Source: Clostridiales bacterium (GTDB lineage: Bacteria > Bacillota > Clostridia > Oscillospirales > Acutalibacteraceae). Taken from it: DNA of 48,903 bases. The stretch's first letter is position 1. Every line of letters begins with the position of its first letter. The DNA lies in NCBI GenBank assembly GCA_022791355.1, contig JAAVYX010000098.1, forward strand, positions 1-48,903, read 5' to 3'. The position numbers and the translations under genes are program-made. The notes below the pieces were generated by a model. That model searched no databases and was not told the origin of the DNA. It worked only from the letters and a program-made list of their open reading frames with translations. Positions 36,894 through 45,758 of this stretch are shown here, one piece after another.

Positions 36894-38987
36894 ATGGGGG
36901 AGAAGAGAAATCCCTTCACCAACCGGGAGCTCAGTTGGCTGGATTTTAACCTGCGGGTGCTGGAGGAGGCCGAAAAGCCCTGCAATCCCGTGCTGGAGCG
37001 TCTCAAATTTTTGAGTATTACGGCCTCGAATCTGGACGAGTTCTTTATGGTCCGGGTGGCTTCCTTGAAGGAAAAAATCCGGGAAAAGGATCCGCGGCCG
37101 GACGACTCGGGCCTCACCCCGGAGCAGGCCCTGCAAAAAATCCGCAAAAAGGCGGGCAGCCTGGTGGCCCGGCAGTACGCCTGCTATGAAAAGCACATCC
37201 TGCCCGACCTGGAGGAGGCCGGCGTACGCCTGCTGCGGCCCGACCAGCTGGACGAGACCCAGTACAAGGCCGCGTCGGATTACTTTTACAATATGGTTTT
37301 TCCCGTCCTCACCCCCATCGCCGTGGACAAAAGCCGCCCCATGCCCCTGCTGCTGAACAAGGCGGTTTACATCGCCGTCCGTCTGCGCAAGGATAATAAA
37401 TCCTACTTCGCCCTGGTGCAGGTCCCGACGGTTCTGCCCCGGCATTTCGAGCTGCCCTGTCAGGGCGGGCGGGCCTTCATACTGCTGGAGGAGATCATCA
37501 CCTACTTTCTATCCTCCCTGTTCGAGCTGCACATCATCGAGGCCCACGCCCTTTTCCGGGTCACCCGGGACGCCGACCTGGAGGTAAACGACGATACGGC
37601 CGAAAACCTGCTGACCGCCATGAAAAAGACCCTGGAAAAACGTAAGCGGGGCGCGCCGGTCCGTCTGGAGCTGCAAAAGGACTGCGACGAGCGGCTGCGG
37701 GAATTTCTGCTGGAGGACCTGCGGGTCAGCCGGAAGGACGTGGTGGAGATCCCCGGACCCCTGGACCTGGCCGCCTTTATGAAATTCGCCATGACGCCAG
37801 GCGGGGAAAAGCTGCGGCTGCCCCCCATCCTCCCGGTTCCCCCGGCCGACTTTGCCGGGGTGGAGGACTATTTCGCCGCCATCCGGGAGCGGGACCGGCT
37901 GGTCCATCACCCCTACGAAAGCTTCGACGTGGTGGTGGAGTTTCTCCGTCAGGCCGCCGAGGACCCGGACGTGCTGGCCATCAAGCAGACCCTATACCGG
38001 GTCAGCGGCCAGTCCCCGGTGATCGACAATCTGATAAAGGCCGCCCAAAACGGCAAGCAGGTCACCGTGCTGGTGGAGCTCAAGGCCCGGTTCGACGAGG
38101 CCAACAACATCGCCTGGGCCGCCAAGCTGGAAAAGGCCGGCTGTCATGTGCTCTACGGGGTGGAGGGCCTCAAAACCCATTGTAAAATCCTGCTGGCCGT
38201 CCGCCGGGAGAAGGAGGGCATCCGCCGTTACCTCCACCTGGCCACCGGCAACTATAACGATTCCACCGCCCGCCTGTATACCGACGTGGGGATGTTCACC
38301 TGCCGGGAGGACTTCGGCCGGGACGCAAGCGAGCTCTTCAACCGCCTCACCGGCTACTCCCGCTTCCCCGACTATCAGAAGCTGGTCCCGGCCCCCGAGT
38401 CCATGCGGACCTTCCTCTACGACCGGATCGACCGGGAAATCGAGCACAAGAAAAAGGGCCTGCCGGCCGGTATCTGTATCAAGATCAATTCCCTGCTGGA
38501 TAAGGGTATGATCGACCGGCTGTATAAGGCCTCCCAAGCCGGGGTCCGGGTAAAGCTCATCGTCCGGGGCATCTGCGCATTGGTGCCGGGGGTCAAGGAG
38601 GTCAGCGAAAATATAACGGTCATCAGTATCGTGGGCCAGCTGCTGGAGCACAGCCGCATTTTCCTATTCGAAAACGGCGGCCGCCGGGAGGTTTACCTGG
38701 GCAGCGCCGACCTGATGCCCCGCAACCTGAACCGCCGGGTGGAGCTGCTCTTCCCGGTGGAGGACAATGGCCTCAAGCGCCGCTTGGTCTCTATACTGGA
38801 GCTCATGCTCGCCGACAATCATAACGCCCGGTATCAGGATAAAAGCCGCCGGTACCGTCCGGTAACAGAGGGCGAGAAGACGGTCAACGCCCAGCTGGAG
38901 CTGGCCCACCGGGCCCACGCCGCCTGGGCGCGCAAAAAACGGGCGGCGGACAAATCCAAAACGGAAATCGAAACCGAACAAAAATAG
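36894..38987 (+). CDS. ppk: Polyphosphate kinase 1
   Basis: NRELSWLDFNLRVLEEA; LKFLSITASNLDEFFMVRVA; HLATGNYNDSTARLYTDVGMFT. Confidence 0.96.
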   Translation: MGEKRNPFTNRELSWLDFNLRVLEEAEKPCNPVLERLKFLSITASNLDEFFMVRVASLKEKIREKDPRPDDSGLTPEQALQKIRKKAGSLVARQYACYEKHILPDLEEAGVRLLRPDQLDETQYKAASDYFYNMVFPVLTPIAVDKSRPMPLLLNKAVYIAVRLRKDNKSYFALVQVPTVLPRHFELPCQGGRAFILLEEIITYFLSSLFELHIIEAHALFRVTRDADLEVNDDTAENLLTAMKKTLEKRKRGAPVRLELQKDCDERLREFLLEDLRVSRKDVVEIPGPLDLAAFMKFAMTPGGEKLRLPPILPVPPADFAGVEDYFAAIRERDRLVHHPYESFDVVVEFLRQAAEDPDVLAIKQTLYRVSGQSPVIDNLIKAAQNGKQVTVLVELKARFDEANNIAWAAKLEKAGCHVLYGVEGLKTHCKILLAVRREKEGIRRYLHLATGNYNDSTARLYTDVGMFTCREDFGRDASELFNRLTGYSRFPDYQKLVPAPESMRTFLYDRIDREIEHKKKGLPAGICIKINSLLDKGMIDRLYKASQAGVRVKLIVRGICALVPGVKEVSENITVISIVGQLLEHSRIFLFENGGRREVYLGSADLMPRNLNRRVELLFPVEDNGLKRRLVSILELMLADNHNARYQDKSRRYRPVTEGEKTVNAQLELAHRAHAAWARKKRAADKSKTEIETEQK

Positions 38988-39002
38988 ACTGGAGTGGAGA
39001 AA

Positions 39003-40088
39003 ATGGCGAAAAAGAAAAAGATCGGCCTGCTGACCAGCGGGGGAGACTGTCAGGGCCTGAACGCGGCCCTGCGGGGAGTGGCCAAGGGTCTGGCCAACGC
39101 CTACGAGGACGTGGATTTCTACGGCTTTACCGACGGTTACCGGGGCCTGATCGAATGCGACTATAAAATGTACGAGGCCGAGGACTTTTCCGGCATTTTG
39201 ACCTTGGGCGGCACCATCCTGGGCACCTCCCGCCAGCCCTATAAGCAGATGCGGGTGGTGGACGAAACCACCAGCGTAGACAAGGTTGCCGCCATGAAGC
39301 GGACCTATCAGAAGCTGGGGCTGGACTGTCTGGTCATCCTGGGCGGCAACGGCACCCATAAAACGGCCAACCTGCTGGCGGGAGAGGGACTGAACATCGT
39401 CACCCTGCCCAAGACCATCGACAACGACATCTACGGCACCGACCTGACCTTCGGCTTTTATTCGGCGGTGGATATCGCCACCCACGTCATCGAATGTATC
39501 CACACCACCGCCTTTTCCCACAGCCGGGTCTTTATCGTGGAGCTTATGGGCCATAAGGCCGGCTGGCTGACCCTGTACGCCGGTATCGGCGGCGGGGCCG
39601 ACGTGATCCTCCTGCCCGAGATTCCCTATGATATCGACAAAATCGCCAAGGCCATTTCCAAGCGCAACGATAACCGGGGTAAATTCGCCATTCTGGCCGT
39701 GGCCGAGGGGGCCGTCTCCAAGGAGGAGGCCAAAATGAGTAAAAAGGAATTTAAGGCCGCCCGGGCGGCTATGGAGTACCCGTCGGTTTCCTACCGTCTG
39801 GCCGCCGAGCTGGAGGCCAAAACCGGCAAGGAAACCCGGGTCACCGTCCCCGGCCACTTCCAGCGCGGCGGCAGCCCTAACGCCTACGACCGGGTGTTTT
39901 GCAGCCTGTTGGGGGCCGCCGCCGCCGACCTGATCGTCAAGGAGCAGTTCGGGTATATGGTGGGCTTTGTGAAAAACGAGTTTGTGCCGGTACCCCTGTC
40001 CGAGGTGGCCGGACGGCTCAAGCTGGTCCCGGCCGACAGTCAGGTGATCACCGAGGCCCGCCGTCTGGGCATCAGCTTCGGCGACTAG
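39003..40088 (+). CDS. pfkA: 6-phosphofructokinase, phosphodonor uncertain (PKTIDND motif)
   Basis: IGLLTSGGDCQGLNAALRG; LGGNGTHKTA; LPKTIDNDI; ELMGHKAGWL; GHFQRGGSPNAYDR. Confidence 0.93.
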   Translation: MAKKKKIGLLTSGGDCQGLNAALRGVAKGLANAYEDVDFYGFTDGYRGLIECDYKMYEAEDFSGILTLGGTILGTSRQPYKQMRVVDETTSVDKVAAMKRTYQKLGLDCLVILGGNGTHKTANLLAGEGLNIVTLPKTIDNDIYGTDLTFGFYSAVDIATHVIECIHTTAFSHSRVFIVELMGHKAGWLTLYAGIGGGADVILLPEIPYDIDKIAKAISKRNDNRGKFAILAVAEGAVSKEEAKMSKKEFKAARAAMEYPSVSYRLAAELEAKTGKETRVTVPGHFQRGGSPNAYDRVFCSLLGAAAADLIVKEQFGYMVGFVKNEFVPVPLSEVAGRLKLVPADSQVITEARRLGISFGD

Positions 40089-40163
40089 GCGTATGGAAAA
40101 ACCCGAAGCTGTAGTTGGAAGGTTCAGGCGCGGGAGCGGGAAAGGAAAACCCGCAGAAAGGTA

Positions 40164-40331
40164 TACTTTGCCGTGCAAAGCAAAATTATTGCGAGGGGCT
40201 CTAGCGGCGTGCTTTGCTGTGTCCCGGTCTGGCGTTCCTTGCGGGAAGCAATGTAGAGGCGATTTAGCACCGGGACGCCAGCCGTCAGAACGTCCTTTGG
40301 ACGTTCATATAGATGCGCCGAACAAAATCTA
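40164..40331 (+). repeat. Long B element (B3)
   Basis: TACTTTGCCGTGCAAAGCAAAATTATTGCGAGGGGCTCTAGCG...CAAAATCTA. Confidence 0.8.
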
Positions 40332-40334
40332 TTG

Positions 40335-40518
40335 AAATAAAGTTTTCGCCCGCCTTTTTTAAAAGGCGGTGGGGTCGAGGGGCAAGGCCCCCGTCGTGGC
40401 CCGCAGGACGCGAAATCCTTAGAAACGTAAGGCGCAGGTAGCCGAAATCTTCCAAAGGAAGATTTCGGCCGGACCCTCGCCGGGGGTTCCCCGATGGGGC
40501 GCGCAGCGACGCATAAGA
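40335..40518 (+). repeat. Repeat family A copy 3 (A3), uninterrupted
   Basis: aaataaagttttcgcccgccttttttaaaaggcggtggggtcgaggggcaaggccccc...gcagcgacgcataaga; same layout as A1 and A2. Confidence 0.9.
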
Positions 40519-40574
40519 TGTTATTGCTTACAGATTTTTGGTTGGAGCGGTCTATGCGAGCGGTCCAAGTCTGT

Positions 40575-40845
40575 CCTGGCATCCCGCCGCCGCGCCTCTA
40601 CCTGGAGGTCCGCGGCGCTAACGCGCCTCTACCTGGCGACCGCGGCGCTAAAGCGCCTCTGGCTGGAGGTCCGCGGCGCTAACGCGCCTCTACCTGGAGG
40701 TCCGCGGCGCTAAAGCGCCTCTGGCTGCTTCCCGCCAGGAACTTACATATCTGGCCAACGGCCGGAACGGGACGAGGGAAAGCGTTCGGCCAAAGGTCCA
40801 TACCAGAAGACCCTGGAGGGGCTCGACGCCCCGCAGAGAAATCTA
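40575..40845 (-). repeat. Long B element (B4) containing a 30-31-bp hairpin tandem array
   Basis: Units from 40601: cctggaggtccgcggcgctaa(c/a)gcgcctct(a/g) x4 plus one degenerate; distal end GAGGGGCTCGACGCCCCGCAGAGAAATCTA; left end of the element not clearly resolved. Confidence 0.7.
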
Positions 40846-41359
40846 TAGATATTCCATCCGGGCGTCTATATAAAGCTTCGAAAGAACGACACACGGCCAA
40901 TCAACCGCGGTTATCTCGTTCAAAAATCCGCGCGGAGCCCAGTTTAACCCATGCTTTAATAGAAAACCAATGCGATCTGACCCAACATCCGGTTTTCGCG
41001 GATAAAAACATACGCTGGCGGCGTTTCGTAGAAGTAAATGACGCCCAGGCTTGCCCAAATAAAAAAGCCCGGGTATGCGATTACATCCCGAGCCTTTTTA
41101 ACGCAGCGAACGCCTTGTCTCTCATGGAAAAATGCGGCGCTTTTGATTGTAAAAGCGGTCTCAAACATAACGCCTATAACATTCTTCAAAACAGATGAGA
41201 AAAGGGGGACTGCGCAGACAGCGCCAGGGCCGGGCGGAGGACCCGTCCGGCGGCAGCCAGTCTGGGACGGCGCCCCGGCTTGCGCGTCGTCTGTTCCCGC
41301 GGGCCCCGCGAACCTTTGTCAGGTGCTTTGAAGGCTGTTATAGAATAGGGAGGAGAGCT

Positions 41360-42097
41360 ATGCCCAGATTTTTTTCGGAAACCATCGCCGAACTGCCGGC
41401 GCTCGAGGGAGCGGACGCGGCCCATATTGTAAAGGCCCTGCGGATGCGTCCGGGCGAACGCCTGACCGTCTGCGACCTGAAGGGAACCGACTATTTCTGC
41501 GAAATCGCGGCGGCCGACCCCCAGCGGGTGGAGCTGACCGTTCTGGAAACCGCCCCCACCAAAAGCGAACCGAAGCTGGCCGTCACCCTCTACCAGTGCG
41601 TTCCAAAGGGGGACAAGCTGGACGGGGTGGTGCAAAAGGCGGTGGAGCTGGGGGTCAGCCGGATCGTGCCGGTGCTCTCCAGCCGCTGCGTCTCCCGGCC
41701 GGACCCAAAGTCCATGGGGAAAAAGACCGACCGTTGGCGGAAAATCGCCCGGGAGGCCGCCGGCCAAAGCGGACGGGGCGTGCTGCCCGCCGTAGACCCG
41801 GCCCTGGATTTTAACGCCTGCGCCGCCGCATTGAGCGGCTACGATCTGTCCCTGTTTTTCTACGAGGAGGGGGGAGAGCCCCTACGGACCCTGGTAAGCC
41901 GGACAGCCCTGCCCCCGTCCGGCGGCAGGGCCGCCGTCCTCATCGGCCCGGAGGGAGGCTTTACGCCGGAGGAAGCCCGGAAGGCCGCCAGCGCGGGAGC
42001 CGCAACCGTTACCCTGGGTCCCCGGATTCTGCGGACCGAAACCGCGCCTATCGCCGCTCTGACCGCCCTCATGCTGCTTACAGGTAATCTGGAGTAA
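41360..42097 (+). CDS. rsmE: 16S rRNA (uracil1498-N3)-methyltransferase
   Basis: AHIVKALRMRPGERLTVCDLKG; IVPVLSSRCV; IGPEGGFTPEEA; LGPRILRTETAPIAAL; RBS AGGGAGGAG. Confidence 0.94.
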   Translation: MPRFFSETIAELPALEGADAAHIVKALRMRPGERLTVCDLKGTDYFCEIAAADPQRVELTVLETAPTKSEPKLAVTLYQCVPKGDKLDGVVQKAVELGVSRIVPVLSSRCVSRPDPKSMGKKTDRWRKIAREAAGQSGRGVLPAVDPALDFNACAAALSGYDLSLFFYEEGGEPLRTLVSRTALPPSGGRAAVLIGPEGGFTPEEARKAASAGAATVTLGPRILRTETAPIAALTALMLLTGNLE

Positions 42098-42138
42098 AAA
42101 ACGGCCCTAGCGTCTGTTTTAACAGGTTAAAAGACGTA

Positions 42139-42392
42139 TAGATTTCTCTGCGGCCCATCTATAGGAACGTCCAAAGGACGTTCTGAGGTCTGGCGACCGC
42201 GGCGCTAAAGCGCCTCTACCTGGCGGTCCCGGTGCTAAAGCGCCTCTACCTGGCGGTCCCGGTGCTAAAGCACCTCTACCTGGCGGTCCCGGTGCTAAAG
42301 CACCTCTACATTGCTTCCCGCAAGGAACGCCAGACCGGGACACGGGAAAGCAAGGCGCTAGAGGGATTCGAAAAAATCTACGTCATTTTTCT
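42139..42392 (-). repeat. Long B element (B5) containing a four-unit 30-bp hairpin tandem array (42190-42308)
   Basis: TAGATTTCTCTGCGGCCC...(cctggcggtcccggtgctaaagcrcctcta)n...gcttcccgcaaggaacgccag; outer boundary approximate. Confidence 0.75.
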
Positions 42393-42519
42393 AAATAAAA
42401 ACAAACGCTAAGGCCTGAGATAACCAAATACGAGCGGGACCATATAGGCAGGATAACAAGGGCGCGGCGACGCCTGCTCGTCATACGCCATGCACAATTG
42501 CTCTCCCCCAAAACGCAGT

Positions 42520-43356
42520 TTATGATTTATTGTCCATTTCTTCCCCGCCCTGCGGCTTGTCCGGCAGGGCATGGCCGCTCTTATAGCCGCTGGGGGTAAC
42601 GCCGTAAACGGCCGAAAAGGCCCGGTTAAAGGTGCGGTAGTTGCTGAAACCAGATTGGAAGGCGATAACGGTAAGGGGCTGGTCGGTTTGCTCAATGAGC
42701 CGGGCGGCGTGCCGGGAGCGCAGCAGGTTGAGATACCGGTTGAAGCCGTAGCCCAAATAGGCGTTGAAAAAGCGGGATAAATAGTCCTTGTTATAGCCGA
42801 AGGCACGGGCCAGCCGCTCGATATTCAGATTCTCCAGATAATGCTGCTCTAGATAAACCAGAATCTCTCGGGCCAGGTCAGGCGTGCCGGTCTTGGTCTG
42901 GGGGATTAAGGTCAGCTCCCGGCAGAGGATACCCAGAATGGCGTAGGCGTACCCCTTGCTGACCAGAGGGTCGGGACGGGCGTTTTCCAAAAGGAGCATT
43001 TCGGCCGCCTCGCGAATCTGCCGGCCGGCCGGGCCGTCGGACAGAAAGTTGGCGGCAAAGCTTTTGCCTTTGGACATGGAGGCGAAGCTGGGCACCAGAC
43101 TCACCGGGGTAATCAGCAGAATGGCGCGGGCCCGCTCAGGGGTCACGTAGCGGTGCACGTCGTAGCTGCCGGCAATGGACAGGTCCCCCGTCCGCAGTAT
43201 ACGGGTGGCACCGTTGATAGTGGCCTCAGTTTCCCCCTCCAGCTGATAGATCAGCTCCAGGTTGGAATGAAAATGGGGCTCGCACTGGTTCTGTTCCAAT
43301 ATAAAGCAGTCGATCCGTTTGTCGTTTTCCCGGTCTATTTCAAAATAGGCGCTCAT
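42520..43356 (-). CDS. AraC-family transcriptional regulator
   Basis: Cupin N-terminus; AFGYNKDYLSRFFNAYLGYGFNRYLNLLRSRHAARLIEQTDQPLTVIAFQSGFSNYRTFNRAFSAVYGVTPSGYK. Confidence 0.93.
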   Translation of the reverse strand: MSAYFEIDRENDKRIDCFILEQNQCEPHFHSNLELIYQLEGETEATINGATRILRTGDLSIAGSYDVHRYVTPERARAILLITPVSLVPSFASMSKGKSFAANFLSDGPAGRQIREAAEMLLLENARPDPLVSKGYAYAILGILCRELTLIPQTKTGTPDLAREILVYLEQHYLENLNIERLARAFGYNKDYLSRFFNAYLGYGFNRYLNLLRSRHAARLIEQTDQPLTVIAFQSGFSNYRTFNRAFSAVYGVTPSGYKSGHALPDKPQGGEEMDNKS

Positions 43357-43432
43357 GCGGCACCCTCCTTATAGTTCGCTTATGAAGATTATAGTTAAGC
43401 GAGATTCAAAAGGCGCATTGCATTCTTTAAAA

Positions 43433-43568
43433 CCCTACGGCGATACTTCGCCGTAGGGGGGCTGCAAAGGCGGCCCTGACTTGCGCATCATAGCCGCCCA
43501 AAGGCGTGTAAATCACGTCGGCGGAGCTTGTTGGGCCGCTGGTTGAAATACCGCGTTTTACGGTATTT
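43433..43568. repeat. Two perfect hairpins upstream of the AraC gene
   Basis: CCCTACGGCGAtacTTCGCCGTAGGG and AAATACCGcgttttaCGGTATTT. Confidence 0.7.
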
Positions 43569-43868
43569 TGTCTTATTATAAGACCAAATCCCCATAAAGA
43601 CAAGACGGCATACAAGTCCTGCGCCGCGCATACATATAACTTGACCTGGCGGACAACCGTATTCATGACGGATTCGGACGCGTCTAAAGCTTAAAGAAGG
43701 AGGAAAATATTGATGTTTATGGGAATGGCATACCAAAATAAGGGGTTTACCATATCGTTTTATGGGTTAACCGGGTAAAAAACGGGCTTGAGAATTTGAA
43801 ATGTGAGAATACGTGATTTTGCACAAAGAAAATTTCGGAAAACGACAAAAAGGCCCTTTTTCAGGGTT

Positions 43869-43894
43869 GGTTACAGCCTTGTAACCATTGTAAC
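43869..43894 (+). promoter_or_regulatory. Three TGTAAC/GTTACA motifs upstream of the YabE-like gene
   Basis: GGTTACAgccTTGTAACCatTGTAAC. Confidence 0.5.
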
Positions 43895-44070
43895 AAGCTT
43901 GAAACTGACATGAAATTTATGAAATCTGCACAGTATAGGAAGCCCCGAAAAGGTTGACTTGCTGCGATTTTCTGCATATAATCTTAAAAGTGCTGGTAAA
44001 CTACAGCTGGGCGGAACGCGTTTTTCCGTGCGTTTTCAAATGCCCTATTTTACGGAGAAGGAGTTTTAGC

Positions 44071-45237
44071 ATGTTAAAAAAGATGAGATCCGTCGCCGCC
44101 GCTGTCGGGCGCGTCCTGCGCAGCCGTTCGGCCGTCGCCGCCGTGCTGGCCGTAGCTGGAACCGCCACTGTTGTGACGGTGAGCGCTTCGGCGCAGACCG
44201 TGGCTATATACGACGGGGAAGAGGTTCGCACCATTCGTACCTTCAGCAGCGACCCTGAAACCATCCTGCATCAGGCCGGCGTCAAATTTGCGGACGACGA
44301 CCTGATCGCCATGCGGACCGACGCCGGCTATCCCGCCGTGACCCTGACCAGGGCTTTCGACGTGACCGTTACCGCCGGCAATGAAACCTATGCCTACCGT
44401 ACCACCGGCGGCACCGTCGATCAGGCGTTGCAGGAGCTGGGATTACAGATTGGCGAGCACGACCTGGTCAGCGCTGAACTAAGCGACCGTCTCTCGCCCG
44501 ATATGTATATCGACGTCATTTCGGTCGACTATGAAATGATCACCCAAGAGGTCCCCATCAGCTATCAAGCTACTACCGAGTATACCGCCAGCCTGGCCGC
44601 CGGTCAGACTAAGGTGTCCGAGGGCGAGGAGGGGATCAAGCGCGTCACCTATCGCAATAAAATGGTCAACGGCCAGCTGGCCGAAAGCACCGCTGTGGAA
44701 GAAACGGTTATCAAGGAGCCTGTCCATCAGAAGACGCTGGTGGGCACCAAAACCGAAAAGCAGGCCGTCAAAACCACGACTGCGAAGAAACCTAGCAGCA
44801 GTTCATCCAGCAGCAAGTCAAGCAGTTCGTCCAGCAATAAATCCAGCGGTACGACCCAAACCAGCGCCGACGTTAAGACCGTTTCCACCCTCCAGCCCGA
44901 CGCGCCCATCGCCTTGGACTCGAAGGGCCGTCCGGTTAATTACTCCAAGCTGATTACCGGTAAGGCTACCGCCTACACCGCCCCCATCGGCTCGGCCACC
45001 TCTACCGGCCGGGGCGCTCGGACGGGGTATGTGGCGGTTAATCCCAAGCAGATTCCTTATGGAACCCGCCTGTTCATCCGCACCACCGACGGCAGCTATA
45101 TCTACGGTTACGCTGTGGCGGCCGATACCGGAGATTTTGTAAAGAAGGGCCGGATTACAGTGGACCTTTTCTTTAATTCCGAGGGCGAGTGCCGGACCTT
45201 TGGCGTTCGAAATGTGGAAATCTACGTACTGGACTAG
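44071..45237 (+). CDS. YabE-like cell-wall protein: ubiquitin-like DUF348 repeats, G5 domain, 3D (lytic transglycosylase-like) domain
   Basis: DGEEVRTIRTFSSDPETILHQAGV; VEETVIKEPVHQKTLVGTK (G5); GKATAYTAPIGSATSTGRGARTGYVAVNPKQIPYGTRLFI...AADTGDFVKKGRITVDLFF. Confidence 0.9.
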   Translation: MLKKMRSVAAAVGRVLRSRSAVAAVLAVAGTATVVTVSASAQTVAIYDGEEVRTIRTFSSDPETILHQAGVKFADDDLIAMRTDAGYPAVTLTRAFDVTVTAGNETYAYRTTGGTVDQALQELGLQIGEHDLVSAELSDRLSPDMYIDVISVDYEMITQEVPISYQATTEYTASLAAGQTKVSEGEEGIKRVTYRNKMVNGQLAESTAVEETVIKEPVHQKTLVGTKTEKQAVKTTTAKKPSSSSSSSKSSSSSSNKSSGTTQTSADVKTVSTLQPDAPIALDSKGRPVNYSKLITGKATAYTAPIGSATSTGRGARTGYVAVNPKQIPYGTRLFIRTTDGSYIYGYAVAADTGDFVKKGRITVDLFFNSEGECRTFGVRNVEIYVLD

Positions 45238-45267
45238 CTTTTATCGTTTCCAAATACAAATATGTTT

Positions 45268-45303
45268 AAGGGCGGGAAGATTTTTCTTTCCGCCCTTGTT
45301 TTT
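45268..45303 (+). terminator. Rho-independent terminator after YabE-like gene
   Basis: AAGGGCGGgaagatttttctttCCGCCCTTgtttttt. Confidence 0.85.
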
Positions 45304-45694
45304 TGCCTATACATGATGCGCCCCCTGATTCCGTTGGGCATAGGGCGGATACAGTCTTATTAAGTGGTATGGCAGGAAATGCAATCGTTGGGTTATCCGC
45401 CGGCAAGGCAGATGTTCCAACGGGCGGGGAGATCCGGACGGCCTGCGAATGCGCCTACCGACGGCCGTCCGGCAAGGCGGCTCAGACTGCAAAGAGAATT
45501 TTGATGCGGCATACCGCGCCGTATGGGGCCCCGACGAGGATTCCCGCGCAGGCGCCTTCCAGGGGAAGATCCGGCATGAGGCTTTCCGTCCATACGGAAG
45601 GCGAACGGAGGACCTTGCCTCTCGGCCCCGCGCCTTTTTCAAAAGAGGGGCAAAACCATTTTGAAATATTTTACAGAATAGCTTTTAACAAGCG

Positions 45695-45731
45695 AAAGGC
45701 CTGGGAAGCGTACGACTTCCCAGGCCTTTTT
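45695..45731. terminator. Terminator hairpin downstream of GH13 gene
   Basis: AAAGGCCTGGGAAGcgtacgaCTTCCCAGGCCTTTTT. Confidence 0.85.
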
Positions 45732-45758
45732 GCATATGGAGGACGTATACGCCCGGTT

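Noticed and set aside
42190-42308. 30-bp repeats resembling CRISPR repeats
   Set aside because: Contiguous tandem units without unique spacers, embedded in a dispersed mobile repeat.
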